Positions 12,032 through 23,920 of a stretch of DNA of 64,000 bases are shown piece after piece (the stretch's first letter is position 1; each line of letters opens with the position of its first letter). A program made the translations under genes and the position numbers. The notes under the pieces were generated by a model. The model saw nothing but the letters and a program-made list of their open reading frames with translations. It ran no database searches and was not told where the DNA came from. Source of the DNA: Cheiracanthium punctorium (Eukaryota > Arthropoda > Arachnida > Araneae > Cheiracanthiidae); NCBI GenBank assembly GCA_038373885.1, contig JAWZYV010011908.1:868001-932000 (forward strand). The letters run 5' to 3'.

Positions 12032-13348
12032 ATGAGTGATATTGAAAAAAAAAAAAAAAAAAAAAAACTAGAACAATTTTACGTTCTAGTATTACGAAAT
12101 TGACAAATGACATCGATTCTTTCATCGATTATTTTAACTAAGGATCCTGTGAATTTTTATTCATTGGAAGAATCCCTTCATCAATTAAATGTAAAGTCAA
12201 AGGAAATAAAAAATATTGAGGAAAAGATCCAACCGTTATTGACTGTAGCTGAGTTCGACTTTCAAATAATGAAAACATTCGAATATTCTGACAAAGTGTC
12301 GCTTACAATTTTTCGAGTTAAAAAGAAATTAAAATTAAATAAAAACATTAGTACTTTAAACAATGTTAGTGATAACTCGGAAAGTTCGGGGTCCTCCCCC
12401 ACCAATACAAATATGATAGTGTAATTACCTAAATTACAAATACAAAAATTTTACGGAGATTACACGCAATTTACTAACTTTTGGAATACTTTTAAAGTGT
12501 CTGTAAATGACAACGTTTCATTATCAAAAGTTGCTCAGGTCTGAACTCTATAGAAGATTTAGAAATTTCAGAGTCAAACTGTGACGTTGCATTGAATATT
12601 CTCGAGAGCCGTTATGGAAATCGTGATATTATAATAAACTTTCACATGAATAAGCTACTGAATTTAAATCTTGTTTACAAATCTACTGATATTTCGAAAT
12701 TGAAAAGATTACATGACGATATTGAAATTAATGTGCGATCATTGACAACATTGGGACTAGAACCACAGTCATATAGCTCCATGCTAATTCCTGTCATTTT
12801 GAAATTACTTCTACCTGATTTATTTTTAGAATATAATAGACAGAACACAAAAGAATCTTCAACCTTTGATATAAACAAACTGTTAGATTTTCTTCAAACT
12901 GAAATTAAAAGTCGTGAGCGTTCTTTTTCTTTCTCGAAACCTAAAATGGTTGAAAATAATAAACAGGGAATTTGCTAGTACGCATGAGTTAATAACTACA
13001 GTAACAAATGAGAAAGCATCAAATTGTTGCCTTTTTTGCAATCAAAGTCACAAATCGGAATTGTGTCCTACATTTAATGTTGAAAAAAAGAGAGCGATTT
13101 TAAAATCACACGGTCGTTGTTTTCTCTGCCTTAAACCTAAACATGTAATTAAATTTTGTGAATCAAAGCAAAGGTGTTCTTGCGGTGGGAAGCATAACAG
13201 AGCAATTTGTTTTAAATGTAATTTGTCGAGTAATGAAAATCACTCCGATAAACATGTGGATTCAACAAATACAAAAAAAACATATACAATTCCAAGTGAG
13301 AAAATTGTGACAGCCATTTCCTGTGTCGAAAAGAATAAAATTCTTTAA
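12032..13348 (+). pseudogene. BEL/Pao gag-like region
   Basis: The likely start, MSDIEK at 12032, runs into an A tract that shifts the frame. Pieces at 12107-12424 and 12592-12978 include LPKLQIQKFYGDYTQFTNFW (12428 on), the conserved opening of the Pao DUF1759 domain, preceded by a stop at 12422. The frame 12914-13348 carries cysteine-rich knuckles (CLFCNQSHKSELC, CFLCLKPKHVIKFC, CSCGGKHNRAIC). In these elements gag packages the RNA into particles. A TAA at 13346 separates it from the protease in the same frame. Several frameshifts show it is dead. Confidence 0.8.
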
Positions 13349-13876
13349 CAAACATGTAGTGTAAAGGCACAAAACGAAAATAAAGAGGTATATATTCGCT
13401 TATTGTTAGATACGGGCAGTATGAAAACATTTGTATTAAAATCTGTTTCTGATAGTTTGAAATTAAATGTCATTCGATAGGAAAATTTATCAGTGTTAAC
13501 CTTTGGTAGCAAAGAGCCTATCAGGAAAACTTACGATGTTGTGAAACTTGAATTAGAAAATAAGAATTTGTCAGGTTCTAAATTGGAAATTGAAGCACTG
13601 GTTACGGATAATATTTCAGGTTCTGATATCCCACCCCCAGAAATCAACGATGTTAAGGAAATTGGTGTTTTACAGAATTTCACCCTTGCAGACTCGCCTC
13701 AGAATGAAATCCCTGTTACACTCCTTGTGGGAGTAGACTATTATTACAATATAGTTATTGGAAATATCAAACATCTGAACAAAAATGTGATTGCGATAGA
13801 AACTATTTTTGGCTGGTGCCTGCAAAACAAAAAATGTGGAAAAGATTGTTCACTGAATTTTAATGTAATTTATTGA
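13349..13876 (+). pseudogene. BEL/Pao aspartic protease region
   Basis: This is in the same frame as the gag knuckles. The active-site motif RLLLDTGSMKTFV lies at about 13397-13435, with the catalytic Asp codon at 13409. A TAG at 13478 interrupts, then LTFGSKEPIRKTYDVVKLEL through LVGVDYYYNIVIGN matches the DUF1758 fold. The enzyme would cut the polyprotein. The frame is lost again near 13870, where the RT part continues one base off. Confidence 0.85.
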
Positions 13877-13883
13877 GGAACAT

Positions 13884-16800
13884 TTGATATCTGAACATAT
13901 CAAAAAGTTTTGGGACTTTGAGAGTTCAGGAATTATAAGCACAAAACAAGACACTGACCCATCGGAAAATGAAGTAATGAAACAATTTGAAGCAGATCTT
14001 CAACATGTAAACAATAGGTATAAAGTGAAGCTGCCATGGAAGATAGGAAAACAGTGTTTAAATGATAATAGGAAAATTGCTCAGAATAGGTTAGCTAAAT
14101 TAAATAAAAGATTTATTAGAAATCCTCAGCTGTTTTTTGAATACAAAACGGTGTTGCAGGACTATTTGAATGAAGGAATAATTGAAACAGTTCCTAAATC
14201 AGAAGGATTGTGTTAAATTTTATTTGCCACACAGAGAAGTTTTTAAATTAGATCATGCGACCAGTAAACTAAGAATTGTTTATGATGCTTCCTCTCATGA
14301 TACTGGCTGTTTATCTCTGAATGATTGTTTGTATTCTGGCCCTAATTTGTATCCAGAAATTTTTAACATCTTGTTACGTTTTCGGCTTTATCCAGTTGCT
14401 TTTACTATGGATATGAAAAAAGCATTTTTGCAGATTCTAGTACACGAAGAAGACAGAGATGTCTCTCGTTTTTTGTTTTGTGAAGATCCCTTTGACATGT
14501 CAAAAGAACCCCAAACTTATAAATTCACTAGAGTATTATTTGGTGTCAATTGTAGCCCATTTCTGTCGGCAGCTACAATAAAACATCATCTGAAAGGTTA
14601 TGTCGCAAAGTATCCGAAGAATGTAAATTTTCTTAGTAAAAACATTTATGTTGATGTCATCATAGGAAGTGTTAGCTCTGTTGAGCAAGCCTTATCCACA
14701 ACACTAGAAGCAATAGAAATTTTTAAAAGTGCAAGCATGGAATTGCATAAAATGCACACTAATTCCAAACCTCTCTCAGAATCTTGGAAGGAAAGTAACG
14801 TAATTTCAAAAGAATATGCAGAGTTCCTTCTAACAAAAGATAACCCATATAAAGTGTTAGGCATTGATTGGAATGTTTTGAATGATTGTTTATATTTTGA
14901 TACTCGAGAATTGATTGAGTTTACTTCTAAAAAAGTAAACACCAAAAGATTCATTTTGCAGGTTCTGGGTCGAATTTATGACCCGCTTGGTTTCCTTGGA
15001 CCTTTCAACTTGATAATTAAGTGTTTGACGTAATAAATATGGTCCGTAGGTATTGACTGGGGTGAGGTCATACCAAATGAATTAGTTAAAACTTGGAATG
15101 ACTGGTGTGATGAAGTTCCCCAATTGAATAACATTTCCATTCCCCGTTATTATTTTTCCGAAATTGTTGATATCAACATTGCTAATTTAGAACTACATAT
15201 TTTTTCGGATTCAAGTATGTCAGCCTATGGCAGTGTTGCCTACTTGCGGGCAACAACTACAGATGAAAACATTCAAACTGTTTTTGTGGCTTCTAAAAAT
15301 CGAGTATTCCCTTTAAGAACTCTCACCTTACCGAAATTGGAACTGATGGCCGCATTGTGCTCCGCAAGATTGAGCTGCAGCATTTTGGAGGCTTTGAACA
15401 TCAATATCCCTTGTGTTTTTTGGACTGACTCAAAAATCACTTATTTTTGGATTAGGGGGGCACCATCAAAATTTAAACCCTTTGTGAAAAATCGAGTAGA
15501 AGAGATCCAAAAGCTTACTTCACCTACAAATTGGCGTCACTGCCCCGGAGTGGACAACCCCGCAGATTTTGTTTCGAGAGGAACGAAACTTTCTAAACTA
15601 ATCAATGATCCAGTATGGCTATTCGGGCCAAAGTGGCTTAGCCTTCCACCAGAATTTTGGCCAAAACCTGATGAAGTCATTGATGAAGATCAGTTAGAAT
15701 ATCGAAAGAATCCTGATATATTGCAATGTGCATGTGTAATTGAAGAACTTAAAAATCCAATTGATATAGAAAAATTTAGTAGTTTTGAAAAACTGGTAAG
15801 AATCGCTGCCTTAGTTAAAAGGTTTGTGACGAAGTTAAAGAAATCTAGCAAAGCTCATGGTCCACTAACTGCAGAAGAGTTGACAGAAGTTGAAAAATTT
15901 CTAATAAGGAGCGAACAAAAACAATTTTACAAAAATGAGTTTCAAAACCTAATAAATGGAAATCCTGTTGATAAATGTTCACCCCTTTTCAATTATGTTC
16001 CATATATCGATGAAAATGAAATTCTTCGCGTAGGTGGCAGACTGAAATTCAGCAATATTTCTTTGGAAGAAAAGCACCCAAAAATCTTACCAAAACATTC
16101 ACGGTTAACGACACTCCTTGTACAAAGACATCATGCAAAAGTGATGCATGCAGGAACTGCAATGATGTTATCGGAAGTTCGTTCTAGATATTGGATCCCC
16201 AAGGGCAGACAACTGGTAAAAAGCATCATTAAAAGATGTCTTATTTGCAAGAAATATCTTTCTAGACCAGCCGATCAAATCACAGCACCTTTACCAAAGG
16301 ACCGAATAACGGAATCACCTCCATTTTCAGTATGTGGCTTGGACTTCGCGGGTCCAATATATGTTAAAAATTTAGACAAGTCTCAAAAATCTTACATCCT
16401 TTTGATCACCTGCGGAGTCACCCGATCATTACACCTAGAACTTGTGTCAGACATGACCACTGACTCATTTCTTCTTGCTTTTAGACGATTTCTGTCTCGA
16501 AGATTGAATTGTAAAGTTATTTACTTTTTATGATAATGAGAAAACCTTTAAGAAAGCTAAGAAGGAATTAGAAAATCTGTACGACATTCTTTCAAGCAAT
16601 CAAGTGTTAAAATTTCGTGCAAAAGAAAGAATTCTATTGGAAAATATCATTAAAAGAGCTGCATGGTGGGGAGGGTTCTACGAGCGCCTAGTAAAGTCTC
16701 TAAAAGAATGCTTAAGAAAAATTATTGGTAAAGCCCTGTTGAACTATGAGGAAATGTCAACACTACTGGTTGAATAATTTGCATCCTTTGACATATGCCT

Positions 16801-17227
16801 GTTATGAGAAAGAAGAACCCGAAGCTTTAACTCCTATGCATTTTCTAAACTTCGGAAAAGAAATTTTTCTTCCTGTTAATTTTTTCGATGTTATTGAAGA
16901 TGGTTCGAAAAGATTTCACTCTTGAAGAGAAAAAGATACCAATCTCTTCTTTTGAAACAAGTTTAGTCCAATTGGAAAAAACTGTATTTACTCGATTTGA
17001 AAATCGGCCATCTCTCGAAAAATCCTACATCTCACACACCACTGAAAGTAGATGATGTCGTCTTAATTGAAAGTGACAACAAAAACAAGTTCCTTTGGAA
17101 ATTGGACAAAATCCTAAAAGCTATACCCGGAAGAGATAATAATGTGCGATCGTATGAAATAAAGACTGTGAATGGTATCCTAAAAAGAACTGTTCAACAT
17201 TTATATCCTTTAGAAATTTCAGACTGA
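13884..17227 (+). pseudogene. BEL/Pao RT - RNase H - integrase region
   Basis: Blocks in order: the RT N-terminal part (13884-14216), RT (14182-15033: LRIVYDASSH, FTMDMKKAFLQI, TRVLFGVNCSPF), RNase H (15150-15620: FSDSSMSAYGS, TLPKLELMAALCSARL, DNPADFVSRG), the integrase HHCC finger (HHAKVMHAG...CLICKK, about 16125-16255) and core (CGLDFAGP, FYDNEKTF, AAWWGGFYERLVKSL), then the C-terminal domain (LKVDDVVLIESDNKNKF, 16997-17227). Breaks: a frameshift near 14206, two stops at 15031-15036, a frameshift near 16525 and more stops at 16770-16990. The RT box YVDD reads YVDV (codon 14656 is GTC), which loses a metal-binding Asp. The stretch 15124-16533 stays open over 469 codons. Confidence 0.9.
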
Positions 17228-17583
17228 TGAACAATAATAAACTGTATTGCTTTTTTTTCCCTTTTGAACTCTAAAACCTTTTGCATATTTTAAACTTTTT
17301 TTACCTTTTTCATAAATATTATATTGTATCCTTTTTATTTCAGGTATGTTTTGAATTCATTATCTTGAAAATGTTTTAATTGTTTGCTCTAAGTATTGTG
17401 TTGATATTTGAGTTTGATTAGAATTATTTGATTGATTAATTTGATATATTTTTTAGATTAATTGAACCATTTTGTTTGAATTTGAACCACTGATGTAGAA
17501 TTTAGATATTTGACAGAATTTAGATATTATGTAGAATTTTAGATGATTTGTAGAAATTTAAGAAGTGAACTCCCTTGGAGTTC

Positions 17584-17593
17584 AGGTGGGGAG
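17584..17593 (+). promoter_or_regulatory. polypurine tract of the BEL element
   Basis: ggtggggag lies directly before the 3' LTR, where plus-strand DNA synthesis is primed in LTR elements. Confidence 0.65.
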
Positions 17594-17975
17594 TGTATAG
17601 AAATTAATTTCTATAGATGGCGCAACGCGCTTTAAAAGAATAAAAGATACTTCTACTATTCTCCCATGATCCTCGCTCGAAATGATTTGTTTATGTTCGA
17701 ATTTTCGCGCCAGAGAGCGTGTTTAGTATGTAGATTTGAAGCGACGCTGTCGCTATTTGAATTAATTATGTAACATGAACTTTTTGTGTAAAAAAATGTA
17801 AATAGTTGTTAATATATACGTTTCAGTTTAAAAATGAGTTTTTTATTGCGTCTTGTGTGCTTTTACTTTCGGTGCCAAGCCATTTGAATTTTGACTGTAC
17901 TTGATTTGAAATTTGGAAATACGTTGACTTCGAACTCCCCAGCTTGAAGTTTTTCTTCGTTTTATTTTTTTTTCA
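17594..17975 (+). repeat. BEL/Pao 3' LTR
   Basis: 382 bp, tg...ca, aligned with 11362-11740. The first 20 bases differ most between the two copies. Mariner sequence follows at once. Confidence 0.85.
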
Positions 17976-18093
17976 ACGTAAACGTAATTAGCCGTGTGAA
18001 TTGCGCATGCGTAACAGATCTATGACGTAATCAATCTTATGCCAGTCGGACAGGTCCCGCCTCGTGCCAGTAGCGTGGTAGCAGTGGTCCGAA

Positions 18094-19198
18094 ATGGAAG
18101 CTCTTATTCCTTCTCCCGCCGCCTGCGAGGTTCGGTCGGTTCAATTGAAGCTCTTGAATGTACAATGCATTGCGCCAATTGAAATTCACCGTCAGCTCTG
18201 TCAGGTCTATGGGCCGAACATCCTGAGTAAGCAGATGGTGCGTCGCTGGTGTAGGCAGTTTTCTGAAGGTCGTCAAAGTGCCCATGAGAAAGAGCACAGT
18301 GGGCGACCGTCCCTCATCAATGATGATCTTGTTGAGCTTGTGCGGCAGAGCGTGATGGAAAACCGTCGCTTCACGATTACGGAGCTGAGCAGCCATTTTC
18401 CACAGATATCGCGATCCTTGTTGCATGAGATTGTCACTAAGCACTTGCTCTTCAAAAAATTGTGTGTCAGGTGGGTGCCGAAAAACCTGACATCCCAACA
18501 CAAAATTCAACGCTTAGGAGCAGTACTAACATTTCTGCAACGGTATCACAATGACGGGGACGAGTTCCTCGACAGGATCGTCACGGGGGATGAGACTTGT
18601 ATTTCGCACTTCACCACGGAAACCAAGCAGCAGTCAATGCATTGGCGGCATAGTGGATCTCCTGTCAGAACGAAATTCAAACAGACGCTGTCGGTACGGA
18701 AAGTGATGTGCACGATGTTCTGGAACAGGAAGGACATTATGCTCATTGACTTCCTTCCACATGGTGAAACAGTAAACGCTGACCGTTACTGTGAAACACT
18801 GCGAAAATTGCGACGTGCCATTTGAAACAGGAGGTGTGGAATGATTACTGCAGGTGTTGTGTTCCTCCATGACAATGCTCGTCCGCATACGGATCGAAGC
18901 ACAGCAGCTGGTTTGACGGAATTCGGGTGGAACTTGTATGATCATCCACCCTACAGCCTTGATCTTGCTCCAGCGATTTTCACGTTTTCTTGTACCTCAA
19001 GAAATTCCTGTCCTCCAGTGAGCGTTTTGGCAACGACGAAGAGCTGAAGACGTCTGTCACACGCTGGTTCCATTCACAGGCGGCAGAGTTTTACGACAGA
19101 GGGATACAAAAGTTGATCCCACGAAACGACAAGTGTCCCAATTCTGGTGGTGGCTATGTTGAAAAATTGCTGAAACATTGCTGTACTTGTTGCCAATA
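18094..19198 (+). pseudogene. mariner transposase, two lesions
   Basis: Nearly full length (about 368 codons). The N-terminal DNA-binding part reads EIHRQLCQVYGPNILSKQMV and WCRQFSEGRQ. The catalytic motifs are TGDETCISHF (first Asp), LHDNARPHTDRS (second Asp) and DLAP followed by the third Asp. Two breaks: a TGA at 18823-18825 and a 1-bp deletion near 18972, just before the third catalytic Asp; the frame continues at 18990-19198 (FLSSSERFGNDEELKTSVTR). The first frame is open for 243 codons. With so few lesions the copy is fairly young, yet it is older than the BEL insertion that splits it. The context shows no host gene. Confidence 0.9.
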
Positions 19199-19265
19199 AA
19201 TATGTTCCTGAAAGTGTGAGTTCTTTTTTTTTAAATATTGAAACTTACTTTCTGGATGTCCCTCG

Positions 19266-20642
19266 TATATGTAAAGGACATACCACTTACATTTTATTCT
19301 GAACAAACATACAGGTTACATTTTACGACATGTGACGGTGACCGGCCTACTGAAAAATTTTTCGGCTTCCCGGTGGGCGTATCCGGGCCTGACATTACAT
19401 AACTTATAATATGTAAAAAAATTGTTCAGTGGTAATAATAAATTAAAACATACAAATACGCTCAAAGATAATTTTGGTTAGTGATGAATAGCAGTCAGAT
19501 AGATCGCCCTTAAAATTCCCCCATTTAGATGTACTTCATGATCTTACAATTATATATATGTATATATATACGGGTATATATAACACTTATCTTTAACGTA
19601 CAATTGAATTCCTTTTTAGTGAAACATACAATGTGTTCATTTTATATAAAGTATTTCGATGATGTGATAAGTTGTTTTATAATGATTAAATTAATCCAGC
19701 GTTTCTTTGCTCGCGACTTACGCTAAGCCACTGCTAGTTACTCTACGGATTCTACGGATGAAAGACATAGTGAACAGAAATAGGTCTTTCTTCACTTGCA
19801 TCAGAAACAGCTGCGAATTTCTACCTCATACCGCAACTATTAATAATTATCTTATAACAAACTTTCTTTTATAATGTGTTTGAAATGGTTGATGAAGTGA
19901 GGTTGCGTTGATTGAGCAGGAGACGGGAGAAAAGCAGAAAAAAATATTAAAGGGTAGATCAGAAAAAAAATCGACAACAAAGATATTTTTAAATTTACTG
20001 AATAGTAATATGGTGGGTGAAAGGGAGGCATTTTCTGAGCTTTCGAAAAATACTAGACATTCAAGTTTCACCATATTTTTTTATGACATCCTGTGAAATG
20101 CCAATAACTAAATATTTCCTGCAGTAACACATCCGACTTGACAGAGCATTGTGTATAGTAAGAGAGGTAAAATATATTGCAAAAAATAAATTTATAGAAC
20201 ATTAATAAAACAGTTTTTATATAAACGTTATAAATATATTTTATTAAAATAAAAAATTGGAAGGTGATGTAAAATCTTTATTTTTGAAAATATATGTACT
20301 TCTATGACATTACTGCTGCAATGTGTATCTTTTTGAAAGTGCAATGCTAAATTTAGAAAGTAAGTAAAATCATGATCAAGATAATTTCAAACATCAAATG
20401 ATTTCTCTTTCTCTACTGTACGTACATAAATCCCATATAAAAAAATCTATAAATTTAAAAAAGGAATTTTCTTTTCAAAATACCATAAAAGAGTCATTGT
20501 GAAAAGCACTTACTCTTCTGCTCTATCTCTTCTAATTTTGGCTGGTACAAGCCATTTAGAAATAAACTCAATAACAGTCTCTGTCACATTTCTTTGAGAT
20601 ACCATTGTATCTAAAGAAAATGCATAGAGACAATATATACAT
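19266..20642. other. unassigned AT-rich sequence
   Basis: No domain in the short frames at 19529-19726 and 19847-20096, which lie on opposite strands. A small TA microsatellite occurs near 19550-19580. Confidence 0.4.
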
Positions 20643-21105
20643 ATGTACTTATATGTAATATACATACATATTTCAAAGAAAAAGGTTTAAAATTTTGATA
20701 TAATATTCCCACTAGCCACGTTTTTTAAACTTATGTGTGTGTGCATCCCCAAACCCACCTTTTAATAAAAATGTGCCTTCATGAGAGCTCTTTAGAAAGT
20801 TTAAGTATTTCATGGTAACCAATACAGCATTCTTTGATACAAGCTGAAAGAAAATAGGCTATCCATAAATTAACTTGATTTTCAGGTTAACCTGATTTTG
20901 TTTATATTTACAAAATTCTGACACTTCCCTCATTTTTCCCGCGATCTGTTGCCACCCTTTTTAAAGTAATTTTTATATTTCTGACTATTAAATATATCAG
21001 AAATCAAATATGGTAACTTTTTTTCTTGCTTTCAAAAAAAAAAGAAAAAAAAATGCAAAGGTAGGGTTATAAAATGCAGCTACATAAATTGTTTTTACCT
21101 AAGGT
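20643..21105 (+). repeat. tandem duplication, copy A
   Basis: From atgtacttatatgtaatata to gtttttacctaaggt, almost identical to 21147-21657. Copy B has a 48-bp extra block made of further aacttgattttca-type words. Confidence 0.9.
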
Positions 21106-21134
21106 TACCTATAGTACCCTTAGGTAAAAACAAT
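21088..21134. repeat. 17-bp-arm hairpin at the duplication junction
   Basis: attgtttttacctaagg and ccttaggtaaaaacaat are perfect complements 13 bp apart, placed between the two copies. The right arm is followed by a second partial copy, aggtaaaaacaa. Confidence 0.85.
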
Positions 21135-21146
21135 TAGGTAAAAACA

Positions 21147-21657
21147 ATGTACTTATATGTAATATACATACATATTTCAAAGAAAAAGGTTTAAAATTTT
21201 GATATAATATTCCCACTAGCCACGTTTTTTAAACTTATGTGTGTGTGCATCCCCAAACCCACCTTTTAATAAAAATGTGCCTTCATGAGAGCTCTTTAGA
21301 AAGTTTAAGTATTTCATGGTAACCAATACAGCATTCTTTGATACAAGCTGAAAGAAAATAGGCTATCCATAAATTAACTTGATTTTCAAGTTAACCAAGT
21401 TGGTCAAGTTACCTATACTTTAACTTGATTTTCAGGTTAACCTGATTTTGTTTATATTTACAAAATTCTGACACTTCCCTCATTTTTCCCGCGATCTGTT
21501 GCCACCCTTTTTAAAGTAATTTTTATATTTCTGACTATTAAATATATCAGAAATCAAATATGGTAACTTTTTTTCTTGCTTTCAAAAAAAAAAAGAAAAA
21601 AAAAATGCAAAGGTAGGGTTATAAAATGCAGCTACATAAATTGTTTTTACCTAAGGT
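21147..21657 (+). repeat. tandem duplication, copy B
   Basis: Second copy of 20643-21105, including the gtgtgtgtgcatccccaaac and tgaaagaaaataggctatcc blocks, with a 48-bp internal gain at about 21386-21434. Confidence 0.9.
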
Positions 21658-22371
21658 ATACCATTATCCAATTATACAGGGTTTCCCAAAAAGGTGTGTA
21701 CGGGTTATAATTCTTTATTATTACAAATAAGTGGGCAGTGCAAAACTAAAATATGTTCAAAATAAGGTCGGAAATAAAACTCTATTAAGAAAAAAAATTA
21801 TCCCGTTAATTTTGAGAAAGTTACACTTTAATTTGTATACCACCCCCATACAAAACAAACCCCGGTTGGTAAAATGTGACCCATACACTCATGAGGTGAC
21901 ATACAAAATTTGATAATTATACCTTAAAAAGTGTCATTGATATGACCATAAATATAACGCTGGCTTAAACCACTTTTAAATGACTCTAGAAGGGAAAAAA
22001 TCTCGTAGAATAATCGCATTTGAGGGGTCGTACAGTACTTATGAATTTACTATCAAGATAAACGGGATATATGGAGCCCTCTTTTTCTTCAGGGACACCG
22101 GGCTACTGCCTCCCTTTCCCGTGTGATAATCGGGCTCTGGGTATAGCAGAGAGAGATTAGAAGTAGAGCAACTTGCATGGATGCCTAGCCTGAGTAGCAT
22201 GATTCTTGAGCATGTAATTGCCCCGAACGCCCCAACACGTGGTTGAAACATCCTTGTACCGATATTATCCCTTCCCAGACGCAGTGGCGTAGGATTGGGG
22301 GGGGGGTACAGAGGAGGCTCATCCGGGCGGCAACTTTCTAGGGGCGGTAAAATCGCTATCATTGACTTATA
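21658..22371. other. unassigned, possible transposon end and hAT MITE fragment
   Basis: atacagggtttcccaaaaag near 21675 resembles a transposon terminal repeat, but no partner was found. gcagtggcgtaggatt near 22280 looks like one end of a hAT-type MITE without its other end. The 130-codon minus frame at 22039-22431 has no recognised domain. Confidence 0.35.
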
Positions 22372-22993
22372 CAAGGTGTCCAGTGCTAACGGTGCCCAAT
22401 GGCAATTTCTTAAACCGTTGGTCAGAGACACATAGTTCCAGTTGCAAAAAAGCTTTAAATTGTATAATCTATTATATCAGAAACAATCGAAGTCAATAAA
22501 TATCTTCCTACACAAATTACGAAATTTAAATTTTTATACGGTCCCCCGGTCCTATCAGTTATATTTAGAAAAATTTTCCTTATACAATTTCAGGTACAAT
22601 AAAAAAAAAAAAAATTCGCCCTTCTACCACCGAAATTCGACGAGTTATTAAGCAGCAAACATATTGACTTAAGTCACTTTCCACATTTAAAAATGTCCCG
22701 TTACGGCAAAGGGACCATATAAATACTGAAATTTTAAATTATAGGTTTTAATTACATTTTCTGTCATAGTGCGAAGAAAAAAGCAAAACTAATTTTTGAA
22801 TACTAATCTTTAAACACAGCGTTATAGTCTGGCTCTATAAAAATTTATCCAGTGTCTTTGAAAATCTTCTCTGTAAACCAAGTAACAGAATTTTCATAAG
22901 TAAAAAGACCCAAATTTTCCAAATGGCCCAAATAAGGCATATGGAAAGGTACCATAATTCGGCCATTTTCTTCGATGGCGCTTTATAGGGCTA

Positions 22994-23490
22994 TCACACT
23001 GAGAAAAATCCTACCAACTTTCCTTGCAAATCAAGTTTCCGGCCGATTTTCTCCGCCGTTACTTTGACGACCGCGAACTCCAACTTTTTCCTTTCCGAAG
23101 GAAAAAAACCGAGTCGGACGAAATTTCGGCCGATCAGAGTACTTCTTCCTGCTACGTCCTAAGCAATTTCGAGCAATGGCGACTATGTTTGAAGCTTGGC
23201 AGCTTGGCTCGATGTCAGAATCACGTGTAAATAAAATTATGGCCGCGTTCAAGTGGACTTTGGAATTAGAGATTGCTGCCCATCCGATGCTGCCGAAATT
23301 GCTTCCGATGTAAATATACCAACGCAGGATAAGTAAAATAAGAACCTGCACGCCAAATCAGCAATGCGATGACTATTTGGCGTCGGAGAGAGTTTGTTTA
23401 CTTTTGCAACCCTTAAAGATAACCACGCCTTCAAGTCCGTCGGAAAAGTTGGTCCAGCGCGAAGTTGCTCGGATTTTCCCTTTAGTGTGA
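22994..23490. mobile_element. 497-bp TA-flanked MITE
   Basis: The ends tcacactgagaaaaatcc and ggattttccctttagtgtga are inverted repeats between TA dinucleotides at 22992-22993 and 23491-23492. The inside is more GC-rich than its host and non-coding. It lies upstream of the remaining transposase frame of the surrounding element. Confidence 0.7.
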
Positions 23491-23499
23491 TAAGGCCAT

Positions 23500-23920
23500 T
23501 AACATCCGAAAGATATGCCAGATTTTAGAGGGCCCAGTGACTGACTTAGACGAATGTGTTTTACTATGAGATCTATCACAAATGTGGTTTCATAATGATG
23601 GTGCTCCATCACACAAATCACTAAAGCCTCGTACTATTCTAACCGAAATATTTCGAAATAATATAATTGCGTATGAAATAATATAATTGCGTCCTGTTAA
23701 GTGGCCTCCAAATCACCAGACTTGAACCCATTAGATTCTTTTTCAAGAAACCCCAGTATGAAGTATATGAAAAAGAATCAACAAGTCCAACAGACTTTCT
23801 AAATCGTATGTGTGTATCATGCATATGTGCAACACCGAATATGCTACGCAATCTACAGGAAGAGTTTTCTACACGGGTGCATATTTTCATTGCAGTCAAA
23901 GGAAGCTATACTTTTTGAAA
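23500..23920 (+). pseudogene. transposase C-terminal relic (FQxDGAPxH type)
   Basis: One frame reads MWFHNDGAPSHKSLKPRTIL and later VKWPP...; a shifted frame then gives LNPLDSFF and further pieces to about 23915. The pattern (Asp in NDGAP, WPPxSPDLxPLDFF) is that of a Tc1/mariner-superfamily group common in arthropods. The N-terminal and first catalytic parts are missing. A 20-bp block, aataatataattgcgtatga, is partly duplicated at 23655-23690, adding codons inside the enzyme. Confidence 0.65.

Larger units (their letters stand above)
11316..19265 (+). mobile_element. mariner element split by a BEL/Pao retrotransposon
   Basis: The 3' terminal repeat (gaaacttactttctggatgt...cctcg, ending at 19265 beside TA) has its reverse complement at the left: accagaaagtaagtttc at 11324-11340, just inside a TA at 11314. 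The left piece is only about 46 bp long before the BEL LTR begins. The mariner resumes at 17976 right after the second LTR and continues through its transposase. Without the insertion the element would be about 1.3 kb, the normal mariner size. I could not find a clean 5-bp target duplication around the BEL, so some bases near the junction may be altered. Confidence 0.75.

Noticed and set aside
18037..18510. 157-codon minus frame
   Set aside because: Shadow of the mariner transposase on the other strand.
22039..22431. 130-codon minus frame
   Set aside because: Proline/leucine-rich chance frame that runs into the terminal repeat of the transposon at 22372.
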